A stretch of DNA of 6,356 bases, from NCBI GenBank assembly GCA_031289385.1, contig JAITPP010000277.1, forward strand, positions 1-6,356, given 5' to 3'. Shown here in pieces: positions 1 through 6,356 of the stretch. The position numbers and the translations under genes were made by a program. Each line of letters starts with the position of its first letter. Position 1 is the stretch's first letter. The stretch comes from Prevotellaceae bacterium. Its GTDB lineage: Bacteria; Bacteroidota; Bacteroidia; Bacteroidales; UBA932. The notes below the pieces were generated by a model. That model was not told the origin of the DNA. It saw only the letters and a program-made list of their open reading frames with translations, and searched no databases.

Positions 1-22
1 CTCCCGCAATAACTTGAAAGAA

Positions 23-68
23 TTAAGAATGAAGAGTTAAGAATGAAGAATGAAGAATGAAGAATGAA
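23..68. repeat. short tandem heptamer repeat (GAATGAA)n
   Basis: Four perfect head-to-tail copies of GAATGAA occupy 41-68. Just before them the 13-mer TTAAGAATGAAGA occurs twice, at 23-35 and 37-49, giving a 14-base period that merges into the heptamer array. The array is purine-rich on the plus strand and lies outside any supported gene. Short intergenic heptamer arrays of this kind occur in several AT-rich bacterial genomes. Whether this one is a dispersed family or a one-off slippage product cannot be seen from one window. Confidence 0.8.
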
Positions 69-269
69 AAAACAATTGAATAGTTAGTTGTTGTGGATAT
101 TGCGAAGCAATTCAAAAAGGAAACGAGACTATACTATATGCGAATTGTTTCTACTTAGAAAAATAAATAACGAACAATAAACGACGACAGCGAATAAGTA
201 TATTAAATTATCGTTAACTATAAAAATTATTTTGCCTTTTTCAAAAAGTGGTAGAAAAGAGCAAAATTT

Positions 270-287
270 ATGTTCCACGTGGAACAT
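270..287. promoter_or_regulatory. parS: parS-like centromere site (ParB-binding palindrome)
   Basis: The 18 bases form a perfect palindrome with core TGTTCCACGTGGAACA (271-286). This differs from the classical parS sequence TGTTTCACGTGAAACA only by a symmetric pair of changes, which keep the palindrome, and it retains the central CACGTG. In the established system, chromosomal ParB binds such sites, loads and spreads as a clamp, and works with ParA (Soj) and SMC to segregate replication origins; the sites cluster near oriC. The parA and parB genes are not in the window. The palindrome lies 36 bases upstream of the preferred uvrC start and includes an in-frame ATG that would read MFHVEH. The identification rests on the sequence match alone; an alternative is a binding site for another CACGTG-recognising regulator. 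Confidence 0.85.
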
Positions 288-323
288 TTTAAAATAATTG
301 ATAGATATATTGCTAATTTTGAT

Positions 324-2153
324 ATGAATGTAAGAAAAAATGATAAAATAAAGCAAAAACTTTCTGTTTTGCCTAATTCTCCGGGTGTGTATCAGTTTTT
401 TAACTCGGCAGATAAAATTATTTATATAGGTAAAGCAAAGGATTTGAAGCGCAGAGTTTCATCTTATTTTTTGTCGCGGGCAAACGAAAGTTTAAAATTG
501 CACGCAATGGTTGCTAAAATTGCCGATATAAAGCATATTGTTGTAGCAACCGAGTCGGATGCCTTCTTTTTGGAAAATATTTTGATAAAAAAATATCAGC
601 CTCGATATAATATTTTGCTGAAAGATGATAAAACTTATCCTTGGATTTGTATTAAAAACGAAAGTTTTCCTCGTGTGCTTGTCGTTCGCCGAACTCCGAA
701 AGACGGCTCTAAATATTTTGGACCTTATTCGTCGGCAGGAACTATTCGGTTTTTTCTTGATTTGATAAAACGATTGTATTTTTTGCGAACTTGTAAACTT
801 TTTCTCTCGCAATCGGCTATTGATAGAGGAAAATATAAGCCTTGTCTTGAATATCATATCGGAAACTGTAAAGCGCCTTGCATTGGAAAACAAACTGAAC
901 CCGAATATAATTTGCAAATAGAGCAGGTAGCGTCAATATTAAAAGGCGATATTCAGGAAGTAATGCAATATGTGAAAACCGAAATGAAACGAGCAGCATC
1001 CGAATACCGATTTGAAGATGCTCAATTATTGAAAGAGAAATTTCATAAATTGGCAACCTATCAGTCAAAATCAATAATAGTTAGTTCGGTTATTCAAACG
1101 GTAGATGTTATCACAGTTTTGATTGATGAAAATATGGCTTTGGCTAATTTTATGCGAATTGTAAAAGGCGCAATTATTCAGTCGCAAACATTAGAACTGA
1201 CTCTTGGCGTTGAAGATACAAAAGAATCGATATTGAGTTATGTTATTGTCGAAATGCTGAACAGGTTAGGGGAGTTGTCGTCTGAAATTATTGTTCCGTT
1301 TTTGCCAGAGCAAGAAATTCCGAATCATACCTTTACCATTCCTCAACGTGGCGATAAATTGAAATTAATGGATTTATCGTTGCGGAATCTAAAAACATAT
1401 CAGTTTGAACAATTAAAGCAAATGAAAATTGTTGATCCTGAAAAATACAGTAATCGCATACTTTTGAAATTACAAAACGAGTTGAAAATGGATGTTCTGC
1501 CTCGTCATATCGAGTGTTTTGATAATTCGAATATTCAAGGCACAAATGCGGTTGCCTCTTGCGTTGTGTTTAAAAACGGGCGTCCAAGTAAAAAAGATTA
1601 TCGAAAGTATAATATAAAAACAGTTGTCGGGGCAGACGATTATGCATCGATGCGCGAAGTTGTTCGGCGCAGATATTCAAGGTTAATTGAAGAACAGGCG
1701 GAACTTCCCGATTTAATAATCACAGATGGCGGGCAGGGGCAAATGGAAACTGTAAGAAAAGTTGTTGAAGATGAATTGAATTTAAAAATTCCGATAGCAG
1801 GTTTGGCAAAAGACAAAAAGCATCGTACAAACGAACTTCTATTTGGATTTCCGCCACAGGTGATAGGAATAAAGCCAACCGAACCTCATTTTAAGTTATT
1901 GGCAACAATACAGGATGAAGTACATCGTTTTGCAATAGAATTTCACAGAAACAAGCGAAGCAAAGCGATGATTAATTCGCAATTATCTGAAATTAAAGGT
2001 ATTGGTGAAAAAACGCAACAAAAATTATTATTAAAATTTAAAACAATTACAAAAATAAAACAAGCAACAATTAGCGAACTAAGCGAAATTATAGGCGAAA
2101 AACTTGCTAAAACTGTGTTGGATTATTTTGCATCGGGAAAATCAGAAAAATGA
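324..2153 (+). CDS. uvrC: UvrABC excinuclease subunit C (UvrC)
   Basis: Cytoplasmic nuclease subunit of nucleotide excision repair. After UvrA and UvrB locate a lesion, UvrC cuts the damaged strand on both sides. The 609-residue product has the full architecture. An N-terminal GIY-YIG nuclease shows GVY at 21-23, YIG at 34-36, Arg43 and Glu84. Four cysteines (157, 174, 182, 186) match the spacing of the reported UvrC iron-sulfur ligands. A UVR helix for UvrB contact lies near 215-250. The RNase H-like second nuclease shows Asp400 (ECFDNSNIQGT), Asp468 (ITDGGQGQ) and His534 (DEVHRFAIEFHR), and tandem helix-hairpin-helix motifs fill about 554-603. Length is typical. The ATG at 324 is preferred because it leaves 19 residues before PGVY, as in other UvrC proteins. 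An in-frame ATG at 270 would add 18 residues, but it lies inside the parS-like palindrome. There is no obvious Shine-Dalgarno site, as is usual in Bacteroidota. All key residues look intact. Confidence 0.97.
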   Translation: MNVRKNDKIKQKLSVLPNSPGVYQFFNSADKIIYIGKAKDLKRRVSSYFLSRANESLKLHAMVAKIADIKHIVVATESDAFFLENILIKKYQPRYNILLKDDKTYPWICIKNESFPRVLVVRRTPKDGSKYFGPYSSAGTIRFFLDLIKRLYFLRTCKLFLSQSAIDRGKYKPCLEYHIGNCKAPCIGKQTEPEYNLQIEQVASILKGDIQEVMQYVKTEMKRAASEYRFEDAQLLKEKFHKLATYQSKSIIVSSVIQTVDVITVLIDENMALANFMRIVKGAIIQSQTLELTLGVEDTKESILSYVIVEMLNRLGELSSEIIVPFLPEQEIPNHTFTIPQRGDKLKLMDLSLRNLKTYQFEQLKQMKIVDPEKYSNRILLKLQNELKMDVLPRHIECFDNSNIQGTNAVASCVVFKNGRPSKKDYRKYNIKTVVGADDYASMREVVRRRYSRLIEEQAELPDLIITDGGQGQMETVRKVVEDELNLKIPIAGLAKDKKHRTNELLFGFPPQVIGIKPTEPHFKLLATIQDEVHRFAIEFHRNKRSKAMINSQLSEIKGIGEKTQQKLLLKFKTITKIKQATISELSEIIGEKLAKTVLDYFASGKSEK

Positions 2154-2188
2154 TTTTGACAAATATTTAAAAAATCCAAATAAAATTA

Positions 2189-2207
2189 TTATTTTTGCTA
2201 AAAATAA
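2189..2207 (+). promoter_or_regulatory. AT-only hairpin and possible -7 element before the YfhO gene
   Basis: The 70-base gap between uvrC and the next gene contains a perfect 8-bp inverted repeat, TTATTTTT at 2189-2196 and AAAAATAA at 2200-2207, with loop GCT. Inside it, TATTTTTG at 2190-2197 matches the Bacteroidota -7 promoter consensus TAnnTTTG and lies 26 bases before the ATG at 2224. No TTTG lies at the expected -33 distance; the nearest, at 2155-2158, is 31 bases away, which is too far. In such AT-rich sequence both could be chance. The alternative is read-through from uvrC, with no separate promoter. The hairpin lacks a GC stem and a following T-run, so it is a poor terminator. Confidence 0.25.
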
Positions 2208-2223
2208 AAAATATAGAAATAAA

Positions 2224-4737
2224 ATGAAAACAAAATTCAAACAAATTTTACCCTATGTAACTGCTATTGTTATATTTTTTGCAGTTTCTGTCGGCTATTT
2301 CACTCCTGCAATTTTTGAGGGAAAGGCATTGTATCAAACAGATATACGAAAAGGAGCGGGGATGGGACGCGACCTTAGCGAACATGCTAAAGAAAACAAT
2401 AATGAAAAAAGCCTTTGGACAAGCAGAATGTTTTCTGGTATGCCTACTTACCAGATTTCTACGGCTCATAAATCATCGCTTATCTTGAGAGATGTAAGAG
2501 ATGCTTTTGAAGGATGGTTGCCTGCTCCTGCCAACTATTTGTTTGCCTATATGTTAGGCTTTTTCATTTTACTTTTGGCATTGCGAGTCAATCCTTGGGT
2601 AGCAATTATCGGAGCTATTGCTTATGGATTTTCATCATATTTTTTGATTATTATTGAAGCAGGACATATATGGAAAGTATCTGTTTTAGAGTTAATTCCG
2701 CCTACTATTGCCGGAATTATTTGGGCTTATCGCGGAAAATTTTTGCTTGGTGGAGCTGTTGCAGCTCTGTTTTTTATGTTGCAGTTGTTTTCAAATCACA
2801 TTCAAATGACATATTATTCATTGATGTTTGTTGGAATTTTTGTCGTTTGCCGATTTATTTACGATATAAGAAAAAAACAACTTTCGAAATTTTTTAAAGC
2901 AAGTGCGGTTTTAATTGTCGCAGGCATGATTAGTGTTGGCGCAAATTCTACAAATATTTTATTGTCAGCAAAATACGCAGAGCAAACAATTCGTGGAAAA
3001 TCTGAATTAACCGACAATGCAGGCAATAAAACAAGCGGACTCGACCGCGATTACGTTACTCAATGGAGTTATGGCATTGGCGAAACATTTACTTTGCTCA
3101 TTCCCAACACCAAAGGCGGAGCTACCGAACCAATTGGATATTCGATGCGAAACGGACAATGGCAACGCGATAATAATAAAAATAAATCGGCATTAAATCA
3201 GACAAATACACCGCAAATACGAGAATATGCAGCACAACAAACCAGCTATTGGGGCAGCCAGCCGTTTACATCCGGACCTGTATATGTCGGTGCTTTTATT
3301 TTGTTTTTATTTGTTTTCGGAATATTTATTGTTAAAGGCTATATAAAATGGGCTTTGCTTGCGGGAACAATTTTTTCTGTTTTGCTTGCGTGGGGACATA
3401 ATTTTATGGGACTTACCGATTTGTTCCTCGATTATTTCCCGATGTACAATAAATTTCGAGCCGTTTCATCTATTTTGGTTGTTGCCGAATTAACAATTCC
3501 CATACTTGCTATATTGTCATTAGCTCAAATTATTGAAAACAAAAGACTTATTGTCGAAAAAAAGAAACAATTTTTTATTAGTTTAGGACTTACAGGAGGC
3601 TTTGCTTTGTTGTTCATTCTTTTACCTCGACTGTTTTTTAACTTTTCTTCTTCTTCTGATTTTGATGCATTAAAATCACAGAATCTATCTCAACCAATGA
3701 TGATTAGTATTGTGGACGATTTGGAAAATGTTCGCATATCTATATTTCGCAGCGATGCGTGGCGTAGTGTTATCATTATTTTAATAGGCGTAGGATTATT
3801 GTGGCTATACAGTTCTAAAAAAATAAAAAAATCGTTGTTAATTACTGCTATCGCTGCTCTTACTTTATTTGATTTGGCAAATGTTGATAAAAGATATTTG
3901 AATAATGGTAATTTTCTGCCCAAATCAGCCACTAAAACGGCGTGGGAGATGACTGCTGCCGACAAAGAAATATTAACCGATTCAGACCCGAATTATCGCG
4001 TATTTAGCCTTGCCGTATCGCCGTTTAATGATGCCAGCGTTTCATATTATCATAAATCAGTTGGCGGATATCATGCAGCTAAATTGCGCCGCTATCAGGA
4101 ATTAATTGACAAATACCTTAATTCTGTGAATATAAATATATTGAGTATGTTAAATATGAAATATATTATTACTCCAAACCGAAATAGCGGGCAATTAACA
4201 GTTGAGCAAAATCCCGATGCAAAGGGTGCTTGGGCTGTTGACAGCATTTGCATTGTAAATAATGCAGATGAAGAAATGGCGGCATTAGGTAAAGTTGATT
4301 TAAAAAATACGGCTGTTGTTGATAAACGTTTCGAAAATCAGTTGAAAGACTTTGTCCCTCAAACAGATGACACCGTGAGCATTGAATTGGCAGATTATAA
4401 AATTAACGATTTAAAATATAAAATAAATTCAAATAGCGAGCAAGTAATAGTTTTTTCAGAAATTTATTATAATGACGGACTTACATTTTGGGAAGCATTT
4501 ATCGACGGGCAACCTGTGCCGCATTTCAGAGCAAATTATGTATTGCGGGCAGTGCGAGTTCCTGCGGGAGAACATTTGGTGGAATTTGTGTTTAAACCAA
4601 AAATATACAATAAGTTAGAGGCTATTTCTTTGATTTGTATGTGGATAATAATAGCAAGTATATTATTTGTTTTTTGTATGATTTTAAAAGATATTAAAGT
4701 AATTAAATTTCTGAAAGACAATAGATTTAAAAAATAA
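2224..4737 (+). CDS. YfhO family multi-spanning membrane protein (putative GT-C glycosyltransferase)
   Basis: An 837-residue inner-membrane protein of the YfhO family. Hydrophobic helices are visible at about 9-30, 103-120, 125-144, 173-190, 196-214, 224-243, 352-371, 374-390, 413-436, 450-470, 515-530, 535-550 and, as a last anchor, 799-821. A large soluble domain spans about 555-795. Asp40, in YQTDI after the first helix, is where GT-C enzymes carry their catalytic acidic residue. Other characteristic stretches are LWTSRMFSGMPTYQI (64-78), SNHIQMTYY (190-198), SYWGSQPFTSGPVYVGA (341-357), KSVGGYHAAKLRRYQ (611-625) and NILSMLNMKYIIT (638-650). In Bacillus subtilis YfhO acts with CsbB in glycosylating lipoteichoic acid, using an undecaprenyl-phosphate sugar. 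In Gram-negative relatives the acceptor is unknown, so only a role in lipid-linked sugar transfer is inferred. The ATG at 2224 is chosen because a basic MKTKFK start then leads directly into helix 1. An in-frame ATG at 2104 would overlap uvrC by 50 bases and add a non-conserved, Lys/Asn-rich leader. Confidence 0.9.
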   Translation: MKTKFKQILPYVTAIVIFFAVSVGYFTPAIFEGKALYQTDIRKGAGMGRDLSEHAKENNNEKSLWTSRMFSGMPTYQISTAHKSSLILRDVRDAFEGWLPAPANYLFAYMLGFFILLLALRVNPWVAIIGAIAYGFSSYFLIIIEAGHIWKVSVLELIPPTIAGIIWAYRGKFLLGGAVAALFFMLQLFSNHIQMTYYSLMFVGIFVVCRFIYDIRKKQLSKFFKASAVLIVAGMISVGANSTNILLSAKYAEQTIRGKSELTDNAGNKTSGLDRDYVTQWSYGIGETFTLLIPNTKGGATEPIGYSMRNGQWQRDNNKNKSALNQTNTPQIREYAAQQTSYWGSQPFTSGPVYVGAFILFLFVFGIFIVKGYIKWALLAGTIFSVLLAWGHNFMGLTDLFLDYFPMYNKFRAVSSILVVAELTIPILAILSLAQIIENKRLIVEKKKQFFISLGLTGGFALLFILLPRLFFNFSSSSDFDALKSQNLSQPMMISIVDDLENVRISIFRSDAWRSVIIILIGVGLLWLYSSKKIKKSLLITAIAALTLFDLANVDKRYLNNGNFLPKSATKTAWEMTAADKEILTDSDPNYRVFSLAVSPFNDASVSYYHKSVGGYHAAKLRRYQELIDKYLNSVNINILSMLNMKYIITPNRNSGQLTVEQNPDAKGAWAVDSICIVNNADEEMAALGKVDLKNTAVVDKRFENQLKDFVPQTDDTVSIELADYKINDLKYKINSNSEQVIVFSEIYYNDGLTFWEAFIDGQPVPHFRANYVLRAVRVPAGEHLVEFVFKPKIYNKLEAISLICMWIIIASILFVFCMILKDIKVIKFLKDNRFKK

Positions 4738-4740
4738 TCA

Positions 4741-4766
4741 TAAAAACTATTTTATTGCGGTTTTTA
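4741..4766. terminator. weak AT-rich inverted repeat in the convergent gap
   Basis: The 50-base gap between the stops of the YfhO gene (+) and the GT32 gene (-) holds TAAAAAC at 4741-4747 and its exact complement GTTTTTA at 4760-4766, with a 12-base loop. Its position just after one stop codon and 22 bases beyond the other would suit a bidirectional terminator, and each strand has a short T-run in its 3' arm. The stem has only one G-C pair and the loop is long, so predicted stability is low. No better terminator is visible in the gap. Confidence 0.3.
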
Positions 4767-4787
4767 AATATGCAACAGATAAAAATT

Positions 4788-5585
4788 CTAAATTATATTG
4801 GGAAATATTTTTCTTAATAATTGTTTAATTTTATAATGTAACATAGCAAAAAAACGCGAATTAGTACATAGTTTTGTGTCAATTTTATAGAGTAAAGAAT
4901 TTTGTGTTTTTAGCCACGATTTATTGCACAAATGCAAGGCATAAGAATTAAGTGTTGCTCCTGAAAATGCTGATGCAAAAACCTTTTGAGGATAAATCAC
5001 AATGCCGTCTTCCAATTTTTGCATTTTGTTGTAATGTTCATCATATTTAAATCCATAATTGATGTGGGCATAATGGGCGAATATATCAGGGCTTGTGTCA
5101 ACATTTACACTGCCATCTTCGCGCAGGCTGAATGTTGTTTTATGATAATGTTCCATACACATTTTTATCCAATTATGGTTTTTTTCTGCTCCAATAACAG
5201 CTGCTTGTATAGCATTGTAAGAAGAGCCGTATTTTTCACTGTTTGTCCATGCTTTTACTCCAACGTGATGTTCTATGCTGCTGAATGCCGCATTGTGCAG
5301 AAATTTGTCAAATCTTCTAAATACTTTTACATCAGAATCAAGATAAATACCGCCTTCTGTATAAAGTGCATATACTCGTATATAATCAGCTGCAAAAGCC
5401 CATTTGCGAGCGGCACAAGCATCTTCAACAAACTTTACGCTGTGAATATCAAAACGTTGTTTGTCCCAAAGGATTATTTCGTAATCGGGCATGATTCGTT
5501 GCCATGAATTTACACATTTTTGTAAATTTTTAGGTAGAGGCTCTCCGCTCAACCAGCACCAATGTATTTTTTTGGGTATTGCCAT
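4788..5585 (-). CDS. GT32/OCH1-like glycosyltransferase (Gly_transf_sug, DXD sugar-binding)
   Basis: A 265-residue glycosyltransferase of the group with the DXD sugar-binding region (OCH1-like, GT32). It presumably transfers a hexose from a nucleotide sugar to a growing surface polysaccharide at the cytoplasmic side of the membrane. The N terminus has the family opening IPKKIHWCWLSGEPLP (3-18), then PDYEIILWD (33-41). The core AFAADYIRVYALYTEGGIYL (63-82) leads straight into the metal- and nucleotide-binding DSD (83-85). NAIQAAVIGAEKNH (124-137) and the late ALHLCNKSW (216-224) also match the family, the latter resembling the usual histidine-and-SW ending. There is no signal peptide or clear membrane helix; the basic C-terminal tail (about 245-265) could lie on the membrane. 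The start follows an A-rich leader 11 bases after the stop of the GT2 gene, so the two are very probably one transcript, with this gene last. The donor sugar and acceptor cannot be read from the sequence. Confidence 0.92.
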   Translation of the reverse strand: MAIPKKIHWCWLSGEPLPKNLQKCVNSWQRIMPDYEIILWDKQRFDIHSVKFVEDACAARKWAFAADYIRVYALYTEGGIYLDSDVKVFRRFDKFLHNAAFSSIEHHVGVKAWTNSEKYGSSYNAIQAAVIGAEKNHNWIKMCMEHYHKTTFSLREDGSVNVDTSPDIFAHYAHINYGFKYDEHYNKMQKLEDGIVIYPQKVFASAFSGATLNSYALHLCNKSWLKTQNSLLYKIDTKLCTNSRFFAMLHYKIKQLLRKIFPNII

Positions 5586-5596
5586 TTTTTTATTTT

Positions 5597-6356
5597 TTAT
5601 TTAGTCATGTTTTTTAATGCAAATTTCCATGCACTTACTCTTTTTTTGTTTTTCAAAATAGAAAATAGCACTATCCGAGAAATGATGATTATCAGAATAA
5701 TACCAATAGAAATTTTTTGATATAGCCACTTGTGTGTTTTTTTGTAGTATATCTTACTACTTCTAAAAATCATTCCTATTCTGCGACCATTGTCAGAAAA
5801 TGATTTTTTTTCTAAATGAATAATTTGTGCTTGTGGAATGTTGTAAACTTTATATCCCGCTTTTTTCACTCGATAAGTTAATTCTGATTCTTCATAATAC
5901 ATAAAAAAATCAGAGTCAAAACCATTTAAAATGTTAAAAATATCACTTCTAATCATTAAATCAGCTCCTGTTATGTAACCTACTTCTTTTGGATTATTAG
6001 TATGATTGAAATAATTGGTATTAGGGATTAATAAAAGTCTTTTAAGTTCTTGTATAATTCCGGGTAATGCTGAATATGAATGTATCGGTTGGTTGTTTTC
6101 GTCAAATAAATTACCTCCGCAAATTCCCACTTTTGGATTTTTATCTATAAAATCAAAAAGTATTTTTGTTGCATTGTTTTTCAAAATAGTGTCGGAATTG
6201 AGCATGAATAAATATTTACCGCTTGCCGATTTTGCTCCTAAGTTATTTGCTTGTCCAAATCCTATGTTTTCGCAACTTTCAATCAATGTGATATTTGAAA
6301 ACTCTTTTTTTATCATTTGCTGAGAGCCATCTACTGATGCGTTATCAACTACGATA
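5597..6356 (-). CDS. GT2 family glycosyltransferase, WbbL-like (5' end outside window)
   Basis: A partial gene of 252 visible codons. The reading frame is open to the window edge, and the first visible residues, IVVDNASVDGSQQ, are the classical strand and nucleotide-binding loop near the N terminus of GT2 enzymes. Roughly 30 residues are therefore missing and the Met at 6316-6314 is internal, not the start. Counting from the first visible residue, NIGFGQANNLGAKSASGKY (30-48) leads to LNSDT, with the DXD-like NSD at 53-55. GYITGADLMIRSDIF (126-140) and the acceptor-side FMYYEESELTYRVKKAGY (151-168), which holds the ED-type acidic motif, follow. A hydrophobic helix lies at about 214-234, with a short basic tail after it. 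This pattern fits rhamnosyltransferase-like enzymes (WbbL group) of O-antigen or capsule synthesis; the specific sugar is not determinable. The stop lies 11 bases before the GT32 gene, which indicates an operon continuing to the right. It appears even more AT-rich than uvrC, as is common in polysaccharide loci. Confidence 0.93.
   Translation of the reverse strand, partial: IVVDNASVDGSQQMIKKEFSNITLIESCENIGFGQANNLGAKSASGKYLFMLNSDTILKNNATKILFDFIDKNPKVGICGGNLFDENNQPIHSYSALPGIIQELKRLLLIPNTNYFNHTNNPKEVGYITGADLMIRSDIFNILNGFDSDFFMYYEESELTYRVKKAGYKVYNIPQAQIIHLEKKSFSDNGRRIGMIFRSSKIYYKKTHKWLYQKISIGIILIIIISRIVLFSILKNKKRVSAWKFALKNMTK

Larger units (their letters stand above)
1..323. other. intergenic region upstream of uvrC, no convincing gene
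   Basis: All three forward frames meet a stop within the first 40 bases (positions 10-12, 15-17 and 38-40), so at most the last few codons of an upstream gene could be present, and I cannot tell which frame that would be. The only sizeable minus-strand reading frame here (about 129-356) is a low-complexity, Phe/Ile-rich shadow that overlaps the palindrome and the start of uvrC. The region holds a tandem repeat near its left end, a small hairpin (ATTGC-GAA-GCAAT at 99-111) and the parS-like palindrome. I found no tRNA and no clear promoter. TATTTTG at 228-234 is one base short of the Bacteroidota -7 element TAnnTTTG. A full TAATTTTG lies at 314-321, but it is too close to the uvrC ATG for a normal leader. 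Confidence 0.6.

Noticed and set aside
92..100. TGTGGATAT, one base away from a DnaA box (TGTGGATAA on this strand), near the parS-like site
   Set aside because: A single imperfect box with no second copy, no dnaA or dnaN gene and no AT-rich unwinding array of the origin type. One-mismatch matches are expected by chance.
314..321. TAATTTTG, an exact match to the Bacteroidota -7 element TAnnTTTG
   Set aside because: It ends two bases before the uvrC ATG, so transcription would start inside the coding region, and no TTTG lies at the expected -33 distance.
129..356. Minus-strand reading frame of 75 codons upstream of uvrC
   Set aside because: Low-complexity Phe/Ile-rich translation, no recognisable domain, and it overlaps both the palindrome and the uvrC start. 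It reads like translated AT-rich non-coding DNA.
2104..2223. N-terminal extension of the YfhO gene overlapping the end of uvrC
   Set aside because: It would add 40 Lys/Asn/Ile-rich residues ahead of a normal basic start and first helix, and most of it is the uvrC 3' end and the gap read in another frame.
4986..5507. Plus-strand reading frame of 173 codons opposite the GT32 gene
   Set aside because: It is antisense to a well-supported glycosyltransferase and its translation (Cys/Phe/Ile-rich, no domain) is typical of a shadow frame.
1..6356. Search for CRISPR arrays, insertion sequences, tRNA or rRNA, toxin-antitoxin pairs or a new defence system
   Set aside because: No spaced repeats, terminal inverted repeats with a transposase, RNA gene folds or small paired genes were seen. 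The genes present belong to known families in ordinary arrangements.

Overview
The window is AT-rich and appears chromosomal, from a bacterium that is most likely a member of the Bacteroidota. The basis is the type of UvrC (its first nuclease aspartate sits in ECFDNSNIQGT), the long YfhO-type membrane protein of a form common in that phylum, the A-rich leaders without clear Shine-Dalgarno sites, and the strong AT bias. This phylum assignment is inference from family resemblance; no search was run.

Layout: positions 1-323 hold no convincing gene. They contain a short tandem heptamer repeat (about 23-68) and a perfect 18-bp palindrome at 270-287 whose core TGTTCCACGTGGAACA matches the chromosome-partition site parS. 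Two plus-strand genes follow: uvrC (324-2153, excision-repair nuclease subunit) and, after 70 bases, a gene for an 837-residue multi-spanning YfhO-family membrane protein (2224-4737). A 50-base convergent gap (4738-4787) with a weak AT-rich inverted repeat separates these from two minus-strand glycosyltransferase genes. Transcribed from the right edge these are a GT2 family (WbbL-like) enzyme, whose 5' end is cut off by the window (5597-6356), and then a GT32/OCH1-like sugar transferase with a DXD motif (4788-5585), 11 bases downstream and probably co-transcribed.

How it fits together: uvrC is a housekeeping DNA-repair gene. The two minus-strand genes look like the promoter-distal end of a surface-polysaccharide (capsule, O-antigen or similar) operon that continues beyond the right edge. 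The YfhO protein is probably a GT-C-fold, lipid-linked-sugar-dependent glycosyltransferase acting on the outer face of the cytoplasmic membrane, so its location beside the sugar-transferase genes may be meaningful, but it is on the other strand and no direct link is visible.

I see no mobile element, CRISPR array, RNA gene, toxin-antitoxin pair or evidently new system. The most noteworthy item is the parS-like palindrome, which also creates a false upstream start codon for uvrC (reading MFHVEH).
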